A DNA stretch of 64,000 nt from the NCBI RefSeq assembly GCF_900109755.1, contig NZ_FOAR01000023.1, positions 1 to 64,000 of the forward strand. Direction: 5' to 3'. Of this stretch, positions 37,920 to 46,749 are shown piece after piece (within the stretch, counting starts at the first letter, position 1; each line of letters opens with the position of its first letter). A program made the translations under genes and the position numbers. Under the pieces are notes generated by a model. That model did not search any database and had not been told where the DNA came from. It saw only the letters and a program-made list of their open reading frames with translations. This stretch comes from Pseudomonas agarici (lineage in GTDB: Bacteria; Pseudomonadota; Gammaproteobacteria; Pseudomonadales; Pseudomonadaceae).

Positions 37920-39260
37920 CTATCTGAATCGCCGAGCGCTACTGGTGGCGGCTCCCATCAGAGCGAAAGCCATACCGGCGATCAGACAAAAGACCGCGCC
38001 ATGATTTCCACCCGTGGCGAGGATCAGTGAGACCAAGGCGGAACCGAGAGACCATCCGACGTATCGGGCCGCGGCATTCATCCCACTTGCAGCGCCGCTA
38101 CGCCCTACAGGTCCTGCTGTCATCATGGCGGTGTTGTTCGGCGTCTGGAACAGACCAAAGCCGATACCGCAAAGAGCCAATCGCCATATGACATCCCACT
38201 GCGCCGGAGCCGCAGGCAAGAAGACCAGCAAAAGCAAACCACCGGCCAACACTGCCAACCCCGTGCTGCAAATCACCGAGGCCGGGTAACGGTTGATCAA
38301 ACGACCAGCGATTGGGGCGGTGACGGCGGTCATCAACGGCCAGGGCGTTACAAGAAAACCTGTTTCCACGGCGGAAAGATGAAGCTCCGTCTCAAATAAA
38401 AACGGCAAGGCGACGTAAGCTAGAATTTGTGCCGCGTAGGAGCAGACAGATGTCCACACCGATAGGGTAAACCGGGGGATGCGGAAAAGATCGAATGGCA
38501 ACATTGGCATAGGGTGCCGCTGCTGTTGCCGAATGAAGAGACTAAAAAAGACCAGACCGACTACGATCTCTCCCGTGGCGATGCGCCAATCGCCGATACC
38601 CAGCGTGCCGACTCCAACGACGAAAAGCCCGAACGCTAGCGCATTGAGAACGGTCCCGGTCAGATCAAGCCGGCGAGCGACTCGAACGTCCGGTGGTGCG
38701 ACGGCAATAAATAGAGGTAGCACGAGGCCAAATGGAACATTCACCAGGAACAACCAAGGCCATTGTGCCACGGCGAGTATTGTCGCCGCGATGGTAGGCC
38801 CCAAGGCTCCGGGTATCGCCACCGCTAACGCGACCAACGCCAGCCCCTTACTGACCCTGCGGTGTGGGTAGATCACCCCTACAAACGCAACGCCCGCGAC
38901 AGCAAGCGCGGCCGCTCCAGCCCCCTGAACCAAGCGCGCCCCGAGCAACATCGGCAATGTTGGAGCCAAAGCGCACCCCAACGAGGCGAGAACAAAAATA
39001 GCTAGACCGGCGGCATAAAGGCGCTTCAGACCGAGTGATTCGGCCAGACTTGCAACAGGCAACAAACAGACCGTTGCCGAAAGCTGGTAGATATTCACCA
39101 CCCAAACGGCCGCTGCATCACTGCTCGTGAATGAACGCGAAATATTCGGCAAGGCGATATTCACGATGGCGCTTCCAAGAGAACTTAGCCCCAGTCCCAG
39201 CAAGATGCAGACCATTGCCCAGCGGCGCTTCGACGTCGTTAAACACTCGACGCCACTCAT
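37920..39260 (-). CDS. MFS multidrug exporter of the DHA2 (14-TM) family
   Basis: About 446 aa, beginning at the ATG at 39260 (MSGVECLTTSKRRW); a GTG at 39305 would add 15 residues. The first hydrophobic helix follows KRRW. The family signatures GARLVQGAGAAALAVAG (motif C-like) and NIALPNISRSF are present, and the hydrophobicity fits 14 segments. DHA2 proteins expel drugs or toxic metabolites using proton motive force. A divergent AraC-type regulator gene starts 212 bp away, the usual arrangement for an inducible efflux pump. The substrate is unknown. Confidence 0.87.
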   Translation of the reverse strand: MSGVECLTTSKRRWAMVCILLGLGLSSLGSAIVNIALPNISRSFTSSDAAAVWVVNIYQLSATVCLLPVASLAESLGLKRLYAAGLAIFVLASLGCALAPTLPMLLGARLVQGAGAAALAVAGVAFVGVIYPHRRVSKGLALVALAVAIPGALGPTIAATILAVAQWPWLFLVNVPFGLVLPLFIAVAPPDVRVARRLDLTGTVLNALAFGLFVVGVGTLGIGDWRIATGEIVVGLVFFSLFIRQQQRHPMPMLPFDLFRIPRFTLSVWTSVCSYAAQILAYVALPFLFETELHLSAVETGFLVTPWPLMTAVTAPIAGRLINRYPASVICSTGLAVLAGGLLLLVFLPAAPAQWDVIWRLALCGIGFGLFQTPNNTAMMTAGPVGRSGAASGMNAAARYVGWSLGSALVSLILATGGNHGAVFCLIAGMAFALMGAATSSARRFR

Positions 39261-39472
39261 CAGGATGCAATCTCGCGCGCGGTCTTTAGACGGCCCACGG
39301 CGCACATCCCCTTAGACGCTGTAGATCGATACGCAATGTCACAGCAATAGTTATCCGATGTCGGCCATATCCGTGCACTAATGAGCGGTATTTTCTTCAC
39401 TATCAGCTCTTCCGTTAAACAAGCCGGGATGGACATAGACGCTGCAGACAATGATACTAAGGCGTGTGAACG

Positions 39473-40291
39473 ATGTGCGGCCAATCGACATATATGACAC
39501 GCCAAGCGCAACTACCTATGCCATTCAGGATTCTTCACCGGACGAAGTCCCGAGGTGCGTCCGTCGCCTTGCACGAGCATGAGGAATCACAAGTAATCTT
39601 CGCGGCTTCGGGAACCATGCAGGTCTACACCGCATCTGGACGCTGGTTCGTCCCTCCCCAACTCGCACTCTGGATGCCAGCCGGCATGCCTCATCGGGTC
39701 GATATGCTTTCCGATACCGAATTACGGATGATCTATTGGCATCCCTCGGCGTTACGGACGTGGGCGCCAGAACGGCCACTCGATTACGTATTCGCTGTCG
39801 CGGTTACTCCACTGTTGCGGGAATTGATCGCCACGAGCTTCAAGGAAGATATATCGTCTGCAAAAGCCGAACTCGCCGCCCGATTGATTCTTCACGAGCT
39901 TAGCGAGACACCCGACCTTCCAGTATTCCTGCCGATGCCAACCGGTATGATCGCAAGACGCGTCGCTGATCTGGCTTTAGCCGATTCACGGATGCACCTC
40001 GGAGTCAGTGACCTTGCCCATCGAGCAGCCACCTCGATTCGCACCGTCAGCCGCATGTTCCCGGTAGAAACAGGATTGACCTTCAAGGTCTGGCGGCAAC
40101 GAGCACGGATCGCCCTGGCAATCGATCGACTCTCGGCGGGAGACTCAATCTCGCGGGTCGCGGCAGACGTAGGCTTCGCCAGCACAGCGGCGTTCTCGTT
40201 TGCCTTTCGACAGGTAACGAAAATGACACCCACCGCCTTTCTTCAGCATCTCCCCGACTCGGGTAGCCCCGGCGACATGAGAAAGCTGTAG
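39473..40291 (+). CDS. AraC-family regulator with N-terminal cupin
   Basis: A 272-aa protein. Residues 20-90 form the cupin-type effector domain (HEHEESQVIFAASGTMQVYT, PQLALWMPAGMPHRVDML). Residues about 165-260 form the double helix-turn-helix (LGVSDLAHRAATSIRTVSRM; SISRVAADVGFASTAAFSFA; FRQVTKMTPTAFLQ). This NimR/YdeC-like layout is often found next to MFS exporters, and here the gene is divergent from one, so local control of the exporter is likely. The ligand is unknown. Confidence 0.9.
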   Translation: MCGQSTYMTRQAQLPMPFRILHRTKSRGASVALHEHEESQVIFAASGTMQVYTASGRWFVPPQLALWMPAGMPHRVDMLSDTELRMIYWHPSALRTWAPERPLDYVFAVAVTPLLRELIATSFKEDISSAKAELAARLILHELSETPDLPVFLPMPTGMIARRVADLALADSRMHLGVSDLAHRAATSIRTVSRMFPVETGLTFKVWRQRARIALAIDRLSAGDSISRVAADVGFASTAAFSFAFRQVTKMTPTAFLQHLPDSGSPGDMRKL

Positions 40292-40447
40292 CAACTCTCT
40301 GAGTCGCTCGCAGCTTGGGCTGACACCGGTTTCGGGAGGCGCTATCTGGATTCATCACTTGCAAGGCAGTGCTGCCTGCAGTTAGGCAACCCGTGAAGCG
40401 CTAGCCGATGACCGAGGAGATGAGCTGATGGTGTGCGCGCAAATAAA

Positions 40448-40945
40448 TCAGGAGCTGATCAATGGAGGGCGCTTCATACTCACAAGCTCTTTCAGATCAT
40501 GCAGATCATCCGCGGATGAGATTGCAACTGCCAGCCATTTCCCGTCATGGTAGGTGCGAGCTTCATCGTAGAGTTTGACCAACTGCGGGGGCCAAAAATA
40601 ACGCCGCTCCTCAAACTTCTCTCGCTCTGCTCGACCCAAGACCACCTGCACCGAAAACAACCTGTATGCTGGCTGTAAGGTGCAGAACGCTTTGATCTTC
40701 TTGTAGCGCAGGGACCAACCGCGTTTCTTGCCACCATAGAGCCAATCCGGCTCGAAAACACCGGGGTAGGATGCGTCGATCCAGCTTCGCAACTGCACCC
40801 AATGCTCAAACGCCTCCGTCCCGATCCAGTCGCGAACAGTGCGTTCATCAGGGGGGGCTGATTTGCCGGCGATCCTATCGCCGATCTGAGGCGATTGTTC
40901 CATGTCGTTTTCTTGCTGACTGTCATGGGGGGATGGAACGTTCAT
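40448..40945 (-). CDS. DUF3788 family protein
   Basis: A 165-aa protein. The pattern DWIGTEAFEHWVQLRSWI, then EPDWLYGGKKRGWSLRYKK, then AFCTLQPAYRLFSVQVVLG is characteristic of the DUF3788 family as I know it. The function is unknown; the family resembles small YdhG/DUF1801-like proteins. An internal ATG at 40903 (MEQSPQIGDR) is an alternative start. It is a monocistronic gene without clear ties to its neighbours. Confidence 0.8.
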   Translation of the reverse strand: MNVPSPHDSQQENDMEQSPQIGDRIAGKSAPPDERTVRDWIGTEAFEHWVQLRSWIDASYPGVFEPDWLYGGKKRGWSLRYKKIKAFCTLQPAYRLFSVQVVLGRAEREKFEERRYFWPPQLVKLYDEARTYHDGKWLAVAISSADDLHDLKELVSMKRPPLISS

Positions 40946-41097
40946 CTATCCACGGCTCCGGCTGGACCAGCGCTTATCGGGGGGCGACAATGACGGCGAT
41001 TTCAACGAAACCAATATACGGTACCGACACTGATCTTGTCGAACGCGGGGTGATTGCGTTGGATGGGCGGGTGCACAACTAAAGGCTGCTCGTGCCG

Positions 41098-42111
41098 CTA
41101 TACACTGCGCATGCGGCGGGCCTCGTTACGCTGCAAGGTCATGCTCGGGGACTCGTCGAATAACTTGCGGTACTCAACGGAAAAGCGGCCGAGGTGCGTG
41201 AAGCCCCAGCTCAAGGCTATCTCGGAAATGTTGCGCGCAGAGCCGTACTCAAGGATATCCTGGCGCACGGCATTCAAGCGGTATTTTTTCAGGTAAACCA
41301 TCGGCGACAGTGCGAAGTGCTTCTTGAAGGCTTCGAACAACTTGAAGCGTGAAACCCCACTCGCGGCCTCGATATCCTCAAGGCGCAGCGATTCTCGGGC
41401 ATTGGCGTGGATGTATTGCCTGGCTTTGATCAGATAGTGCGGCAACTTCACGCCCAACACGCGCTTCAGCTCTTCGGAATAATTGTTCGGTTGAGCAAGG
41501 ATCAAGCCTTTGATCAAGGAACTCTCGATATCCCGGGTGAACGCCAACTGCTCATACAGTTCGCTGCCGCGCTCCAGTTCGGCGATGAAATAACGTGCCA
41601 TTCGCCACCACGAAGCCGATGCTCCATCGACCGCATCCATCACCGACTCGAAACGCAACGGAGCTTGCAACGGTCGTTGCAACATATCCTCCAGAGACTC
41701 ACTCATGGCGGCACGCGTGATGACCACCTGGACTTTGCGACAATCGCCGGAGATCGCCAGCACCTGGTTTTCATTCGGTGAAATGATCACACCTTGATCG
41801 CGATTGGACTTCACCACACTGCCGTTCTTGCTCAGTTCCTGCTCGCCCACCAGCGGCAAACTCAGGCTGTAGCTGCTGAAATGCTCAGCGTCCTCGATAT
41901 CGACAGTGACATCAGTGCCGTACTCGATAGTGCCCAACGTGGTGGCCATCGACTTGAACACATTAGCGCTGTGGTGAAAGCGGATCCGCTCGGGGGTCGC
42001 GGTCACGAGACGATGCGGCCCACAGATGCCAGACATCCAGGTCCTCGCACCTTCAAGGTCAAATCTATCAATACGAATATCGCGAAACTGCGCATTAGTT
42101 TTGCTGTTCAT
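41098..42111 (-). CDS. AraC/XylS-family activator of the AntR/BenR type
   Basis: A 337-aa protein, using the ATG at 42111 (MNSKTNAQFRD) with GGGTG upstream; a TTG at 42183 would add 24 residues. Residues about 20-200 form the AraC-binding-like effector domain (WMSGICGPHRLVT; SMATTLGTIEYGTDVTVDI; QGVIISPNENQVLAISGDCR). Residues about 235-330 are the DNA-binding domain (LRLEDIEAASGVSRFKLFEA; ISEIALSWGFTHLGRFSVEY). The sequence type matches the activators of anthranilate and benzoate dioxygenase operons. The gene is divergent from such an operon, and two direct repeats of XylS type lie between them. Confidence 0.9.
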   Translation of the reverse strand: MNSKTNAQFRDIRIDRFDLEGARTWMSGICGPHRLVTATPERIRFHHSANVFKSMATTLGTIEYGTDVTVDIEDAEHFSSYSLSLPLVGEQELSKNGSVVKSNRDQGVIISPNENQVLAISGDCRKVQVVITRAAMSESLEDMLQRPLQAPLRFESVMDAVDGASASWWRMARYFIAELERGSELYEQLAFTRDIESSLIKGLILAQPNNYSEELKRVLGVKLPHYLIKARQYIHANARESLRLEDIEAASGVSRFKLFEAFKKHFALSPMVYLKKYRLNAVRQDILEYGSARNISEIALSWGFTHLGRFSVEYRKLFDESPSMTLQRNEARRMRSV

Positions 42112-42521
42112 CACGATGCACCCACGACCATGTTTTCTGCGCGCTCTACGGCGCGTATCCCCCGCAAAAACAGCAAGTTCCAAGCGACAAAGCCGCTAAT
42201 CCGACCCAGTGGATAGCAATTACCGACTCAGTGGATAGAGCAGTCGTTTTAAACCTTGGACGCGTCCTCGAACACTACACCCGTCCTGCCAGACAGTACC
42301 TGAATGCTACAGACAGGTGTGGCCTTTTATCGCTGGATGCGAGATTTGGATAGGAGCTGCACGGTTTGATACGTGGATCTGTTACCCGGCGCGCAGCGGA
42401 TCTTTTAGGCGCCACTGCAATTTTTTGGACTGCCTTCGCCGACAAATCGGATAGACCCCTACCCGCCTCACTCTCTCTAATGAGTACAACCGATTGGCCC
42501 AAATAAAAAAGGTATAGACCC
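42112..42521. other. Divergent control region of regulator and dioxygenase operon
   Basis: 410 bp. It contains the pair of direct repeats at 42201-42238. No gene is supported; a minus frame at 42275-42625 overlaps the dioxygenase start and lacks motifs. The dioxygenase mRNA would have a leader of about 240 nt if the repeats mark the promoter. Confidence 0.5.
42201..42238 (+). promoter_or_regulatory. Putative XylS/AntR-type operator: two direct repeats
   Basis: CCGACCCAGTGGATAG and CCGACTCAGTGGATAG (one mismatch) begin 22 bp apart, two helical turns. XylS-type activators bind two tandem half-sites ending in GGNTA at about this spacing. The position between the AraC-type gene and its presumed target operon supports the call. 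Confidence 0.6.
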
Positions 42522-43910
42522 ATGGGTGGCGAAAAGAACGTCGAGCAATGGAAAGCGTTTATCGAGGGCTGCATAGACTTCCGACCGACAGACGGCGTAT
42601 TCCGGATTGCCCGGGACATATTCACCGAGCCACAGTTGTTCGATCTGGAGATGGAACTGATCTTCGAAAAGAACTGGATTTACGCCTGTCATGAAAGCGA
42701 GCTGGCCAACAATCACGACTTCGTCACGATGCGCGCCGGCCGCCAGCCCATGATCATTACCCGCGACGGCGACGGTCAGCTCAATGCGCTGATCAACGCG
42801 TGCCAGCATCGCGGCACGACCCTGACTCGCGTCGGCAAGGGCAACCAATCGACCTTTACCTGCCCGTTCCATGCCTGGTGCTACAAAAGCGACGGCCGCC
42901 TGGTGAAGGTCAAGGCGCCCGGCGAATACCCCGAAGGTTTCGATAAGGCCGCACGCGGCCTGAAAAAAGCGCGCATTCAGAGCTACAAGGGTTTTGTGTT
43001 TATCAGCCTGGATGTCCTCGCTGATAACAGCCTCGAAGACTTTCTCGGCGACGCCAGGGTGTTCTTCGACATGATGGTTGCTCAATCGCCGACCGGCGAA
43101 CTGGAGGTACTGCCCGGCAAGTCGGCGTACACCTATGACGGCAACTGGAAACTGCAGAACGAAAACGGCCTGGACGGCTATCACGTCAGCACTGTCCACT
43201 ATAACTACGTGGCCACGGTGCAACACCGCCAGCAGGTCAACAGCGAGAACGGCAGTCGTGCCAGCCACACCCTGGACTACAGCAAACTGGGCGCCGGCGA
43301 CGCCAACACCGATGACGGCTGGTTTGCGTTCAACAACGGCCATAGTCTGCTGTTCAGCGACATGCCGAACCCCACAGTGCGCTCCGGCTACGCCACGATC
43401 ATGCCACGGCTGATCGAAGAACACGGCCAGGAAAAAGCCGAATGGATGATGCATCGGCTGCGCAACCTGAACATCTATCCAAGCCTGTTTTTCCTCGATC
43501 AGATCAGCTCGCAACTGCGCATCATCCGCCCGCTGACCTGGAGTAAAACCGAGATCATCAGCCAGTGCCTGGGGGTTAAAAACGAATCGGACGCGGATCG
43601 GGAAAACCGCATTCGTCAGTTCGAGGACTTCTTCAACGTGTCGGGCCTGGGTACACCGGATGACCTGGCGGAGTTCCGCGAAGCTCAGCGCGGTTTCCAG
43701 GCGCGCCTGGAGCGCTGGAGCGATATTTCCCGCGGCAGCCATCGCTGGGTAACCGCCGCCACCCCCAATAGCGAGTCCATCGGCATTGCCCCCGCCATGA
43801 CCGGCACCGAATTCACCCACGAAGGGCTTTACGTCAATCAGCACAGCAACTGGCAGAAATTCCTGCTCGATGGCCTGGAAGCCAAATCCCTGAAGCTACG
43901 TGAGGTGTGA
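42522..43910 (+). CDS. Rieske aromatic-ring-hydroxylating dioxygenase, alpha subunit (benzoate/anthranilate type)
   Basis: A 462-aa protein. The N-terminal Rieske [2Fe-2S] centre is complete: CQHRG at about residue 92 and CPFHAWCY about 20 residues on. The catalytic mononuclear iron site shows NGLDGYHVSTVH, supplying the bridging Asp and two His. The length and the segments GVFRIARDIFTEPQLFDLEM and DGNWKLQNENGLDGYH match BenA/AntA/CbdC. It would dihydroxylate an aromatic carboxylate using electrons from the reductase two genes downstream. No dihydrodiol dehydrogenase is encoded nearby, which favours substrates such as anthranilate or 2-halobenzoates whose product rearomatises by itself. The exact substrate is an inference. 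Confidence 0.9.
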   Translation: MGGEKNVEQWKAFIEGCIDFRPTDGVFRIARDIFTEPQLFDLEMELIFEKNWIYACHESELANNHDFVTMRAGRQPMIITRDGDGQLNALINACQHRGTTLTRVGKGNQSTFTCPFHAWCYKSDGRLVKVKAPGEYPEGFDKAARGLKKARIQSYKGFVFISLDVLADNSLEDFLGDARVFFDMMVAQSPTGELEVLPGKSAYTYDGNWKLQNENGLDGYHVSTVHYNYVATVQHRQQVNSENGSRASHTLDYSKLGAGDANTDDGWFAFNNGHSLLFSDMPNPTVRSGYATIMPRLIEEHGQEKAEWMMHRLRNLNIYPSLFFLDQISSQLRIIRPLTWSKTEIISQCLGVKNESDADRENRIRQFEDFFNVSGLGTPDDLAEFREAQRGFQARLERWSDISRGSHRWVTAATPNSESIGIAPAMTGTEFTHEGLYVNQHSNWQKFLLDGLEAKSLKLREV

Positions 43911-43912
43911 AC

Positions 43913-44404
43913 ATGAATGTGCAATTGCAGTATCAGATCGAACAGTTTTTCTACCGCAAATCCGAACTGTGCGATGCCCAGGAGTGGGACGCTTATATCA
44001 ACCTGTTCGATGAATACAGTGAGTTTCACCTGCCGCAATGGGACTCAGAACATGTCTACACGCGCGACCCGAAACGCGAAATGTCGCTGATCTACTACCC
44101 GAATCGCTCTGGACTGGAAGACCGGGTGTTCCGCCTGCGCACCGGCAAATCTGCCTCGTCGACCCCGATGCCGCGCACCTCGCATTTGATCAACAACGTG
44201 CGGATCAGCGAACTCGACGACAGTGAGCTGGAGGTGCGCCTGAACTGGCACACTCTGTTCTATCGCCTGGCCACTTCCGAGCAGTTCTACGGTCGTGCGA
44301 CCTATCGCCTCAAGCCCCACGCCGACAGTTGGCTGATCACCCGCAAGCATGTCCTGCTGCTCAACGACACGATCAATTCAGTGCTCGATTTCTACCACCT
44401 CTGA
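43913..44404 (+). CDS. Rieske dioxygenase, beta subunit
   Basis: A 163-aa protein starting 2 nt after the alpha stop with GAGGTG upstream (a GTG at 43907 is also in frame). It has the NTF2-like fold of small dioxygenase subunits: an N-terminal helix (QIEQFFYRKSELCDAQEWDA), then the strand-rich part with YYPNRSGLEDRVFRLRTG and the final RKHVLLLNDTINSVLDFYHL, typical of BenB/AntB. It stabilises the hexameric oxygenase. Tight spacing implies translational coupling with the alpha subunit. Confidence 0.9.
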   Translation: MNVQLQYQIEQFFYRKSELCDAQEWDAYINLFDEYSEFHLPQWDSEHVYTRDPKREMSLIYYPNRSGLEDRVFRLRTGKSASSTPMPRTSHLINNVRISELDDSELEVRLNWHTLFYRLATSEQFYGRATYRLKPHADSWLITRKHVLLLNDTINSVLDFYHL

Positions 44405-44422
44405 CCCCCTGGAGACCGGAGC

Positions 44423-45466
44423 ATGCACCATAAGGTCGCGTTCAGCTTTGCCGACGGCAAAACGCTGTTCTTTCCCGTACAGCCCAACGAAATACTGCTC
44501 GACGCCGCCCTGCGCAATGGCATCAACATTCCTCTGGATTGCCGCGAAGGCGTCTGCGGAACCTGTCAGGGCCGCTGCGAGTCGGGCGATTACAGCCAGG
44601 ACTATGTCGATGAGGACGCGCTCTCCAGCCAGGACCTGCGACAACGCAAAATGCTCACCTGCCAAACTCGGGTCAAGTCCGATGCGACGTTTTATTTCGA
44701 TTTTGCTTCCAGTCTGTGCCATGCCGCAGGCCCCAAACAACTCAGCGGCACGGTCACTGAAGTCCGACAGATTTCAGCCAGTACTGCGATCCTGCGTTTG
44801 CATCTTGGCTTGAGCAACCCGTTGGATTTTCTACCGGGGCAATACGCTCGATTGCTGATCCCGGGGACTGAAAGTAAGCGGTCCTACTCGTTCGCCAATC
44901 GACCGAGCGGCGACAATCAACTGCAATTCCTGATTCGACTGTTACCCGAAGGGGTAATGAGCAACTACATCCGTGAACGCTGTCAGGTGGGGGACCACAT
45001 CGGACTGGAGGCACCTCTGGGCGCATTCTATCTTCGTCACGTGGCCAGACCCTTGATCTTGGTGGCTGGTGGTACCGGGCTTTCCGCCCTGCTGGGTATG
45101 CTCGATGAACTGGCCGAGCGTGGATGTGCGCAACCGGTGCATTTGTACTACGGCGTGCGAGACGCTGCCGATCTGTGCGAACGCCCACGCATCCAAGCCT
45201 ATGCCGAACGCATACCTGGGTTTCGCTACACCGAAGTGCTCAGCAATCCGACGCCGCAATGGTCGGGCAAACGCGGCTACATTGCCGAACACTTCGATAG
45301 CATTGAACTGCGCGAGGCGCCGGTCGACATGTACGTTTGCGGGCCACCGGCGATGGTCGAATCGATCAAGGGCTGGTTGCAATCCCAGGCACTGGACAAC
45401 GTTCATTTGTACTGCGAAAAATTTACCGAGAGTGATATCTGGACATCGGTGGTCGCTCCGACCTGA
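44423..45466 (+). CDS. Dioxygenase electron-transfer reductase (ferredoxin-FAD-NAD), BenC/AntC type
   Basis: A 347-aa protein with the three expected parts. Residues 1-95 are a plant-type ferredoxin domain with CREGVCGTC and a fourth Cys in KMLTCQTR. Residues about 105-205 bind FAD (KRSYSFANRP). Residues about 210-340 bind NAD(P)H (LILVAGGTGLSALLGMLDEL, YVCGPPAMVES). It passes electrons from NADH to the Rieske centre of the oxygenase. It lies 18 bp after the beta subunit with a GGAG-type binding site and ends the operon. Confidence 0.92.
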   Translation: MHHKVAFSFADGKTLFFPVQPNEILLDAALRNGINIPLDCREGVCGTCQGRCESGDYSQDYVDEDALSSQDLRQRKMLTCQTRVKSDATFYFDFASSLCHAAGPKQLSGTVTEVRQISASTAILRLHLGLSNPLDFLPGQYARLLIPGTESKRSYSFANRPSGDNQLQFLIRLLPEGVMSNYIRERCQVGDHIGLEAPLGAFYLRHVARPLILVAGGTGLSALLGMLDELAERGCAQPVHLYYGVRDAADLCERPRIQAYAERIPGFRYTEVLSNPTPQWSGKRGYIAEHFDSIELREAPVDMYVCGPPAMVESIKGWLQSQALDNVHLYCEKFTESDIWTSVVAPT

Positions 45467-45628
45467 TCCGAGCCAATTGTTCGCTGCCACACCAGAACAT
45501 TAGCCCTGCCCGCCGCCATGGATACCCTATTCGCCCTTGATGGCGCGTTGCCGATCCAGACGCTCCGTGGACCGCGGGCGGGCGACTATCCGGATATCTA
45601 CTTCGACACCTCGCTTTTAAACCCTGCA

Positions 45629-45649
45629 AAGCGTCCCTAGGCGACGCTT
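45629..45649. terminator. Hairpin between convergent transcription units
   Basis: AAGCGTC and GACGCTT flank a 7-nt loop in the 200-bp gap between the dioxygenase operon and the convergent LysR gene. No T run follows on either strand, so its role as a terminator is uncertain. A 40-codon plus-strand frame (45518-45640) runs into the hairpin; I do not recognise it. Confidence 0.35.
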
Positions 45650-45668
45650 GACCTGGAGAGAGGCCTGG

Positions 45669-46589
45669 CTATAACAACTCGCAGCCCTTCCAGAAGCCAT
45701 TTTCCAGCAACTCATGCAGGGCCGCATGGCATTGATCAATCACGGTCGTAGTAACCGGTGATAGGGGCAGCGTGTTACTGATACACAGGTAGACATCTCG
45801 CCCGAATCCGCCCTCGATACCGTGGATGTCAACCTGGCGGTTGAGGATTTCCTCGTGAGCCGCCGAGTAAGGCAGAATCGTCGCCGCCAAGCCGGCACGC
45901 ACGGCGGGAATCAGGATGGCCGAGGTGCTGGCCTCGCCGAACAGATCGAACGCCAGGTTGGCCCTTAAAAACGCATGCTCGACCCGCGACCGTAATGTGT
46001 TGGGCATGCTGGGAAGAATCAATGGCATCTCGGCGATTCGTTTCAACGACACGGGCCCTGTGGTGGGGATCACGTCATGGCGTGTCATCAAATACAACTC
46101 TTCACGAAACAACGGCAAAAAATCCATGTCCTTGGGTTTTTGTGGGTCCGGCACCAATGAAAAGTCGACTCGACCATGCCCGACCAGCGACACCAGGTCG
46201 GCGCTGGGCGCATCGACGATTTCCAGCATGATCGATGGATAACGCTTCTTCACCAGCCGCATCAAACGCAACGCCAGCAACTTTGAGGTGCTGGAAGGCA
46301 TGCCGATCGAGACATTGCCGGTCATGTCGCCCTCTTTCTTGGAGATCAGGACACGGGTGTTGTCGACCTGTCGCAGGATCGTTTTCGCATGCCGATATAA
46401 CAGGTCGCCTTGCTGCGTTGCCTGGATTCCCCGCGAGCTGCGATTCAACAACTTTACACCCAGTTCATCCTCCAAGAGGGTGATTTGCTGACTCAGTGCC
46501 GGTTGCGCGATATGCAGCCCCTCGGCAGCACGCGTCATGTTCTGCGCTTCAATGATCTTCACGAAATAGTTCAGCTGTTTGAGATTCAA
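45669..46589 (-). CDS. Nac-like LysR-family regulator
   Basis: A 306-aa protein. The helix-turn-helix is at residues 18-40 (MTRAAEGLHIAQPALSQQIT), followed by LEDELGVKLLNRSSRG. The rest is the effector-binding domain. The sequence MNLKQLNYFVKIIEAQNMTR and the ILRQVDNTR-type linker resemble the nitrogen-assimilation control protein Nac and its catabolic relatives. The gene is divergent from the CoA-transferase/TRAP operon, with an ATA-N9-TAT box between, the form recognised by Nac. It is therefore the likely regulator of that operon. Confidence 0.9.
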   Translation of the reverse strand: MNLKQLNYFVKIIEAQNMTRAAEGLHIAQPALSQQITLLEDELGVKLLNRSSRGIQATQQGDLLYRHAKTILRQVDNTRVLISKKEGDMTGNVSIGMPSSTSKLLALRLMRLVKKRYPSIMLEIVDAPSADLVSLVGHGRVDFSLVPDPQKPKDMDFLPLFREELYLMTRHDVIPTTGPVSLKRIAEMPLILPSMPNTLRSRVEHAFLRANLAFDLFGEASTSAILIPAVRAGLAATILPYSAAHEEILNRQVDIHGIEGGFGRDVYLCISNTLPLSPVTTTVIDQCHAALHELLENGFWKGCELL

Positions 46590-46644
46590 GCCGTTCTCCT
46601 GCGAAGTTGCCGTGAGTGTCTGAACAGAGCGTCTGCAAGGCTCG

Positions 46645-46659
46645 ATAAGAAAAACTTAT
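46645..46659. promoter_or_regulatory. LysR-type operator of ATA-N9-TAT form
   Basis: ATAAGAAAAACTTAT is a perfect 5-bp inverted repeat about 55 bp before the LysR start and 90 bp before the CoA-transferase start. ATA-N9-TAT is the known Nac consensus, and the divergent gene encodes a Nac-like regulator. Confidence 0.6.
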
Positions 46660-46749
46660 AGCACGCTCAACAAACGGTATTTCAGTCTGCCTCGATGAAT
46701 GCCTAGGATCATTGAAAAGAACAAAAAAGCAATCCAGGAGACACGCTCC

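Noticed and set aside
42477..43844. 455-codon minus-strand frame opposite the Rieske alpha subunit
   Set aside because: It is antisense to a gene with complete Rieske and iron-site motifs and has no recognisable domain. The same applies to 48043-49191 and 49777-50721 opposite the TRAP genes.
45518..45640. 40-codon plus-strand frame after the dioxygenase reductase gene
   Set aside because: No ribosome binding site and no recognised motif, and it runs into a hairpin; it could be a relic but cannot be supported as a gene.
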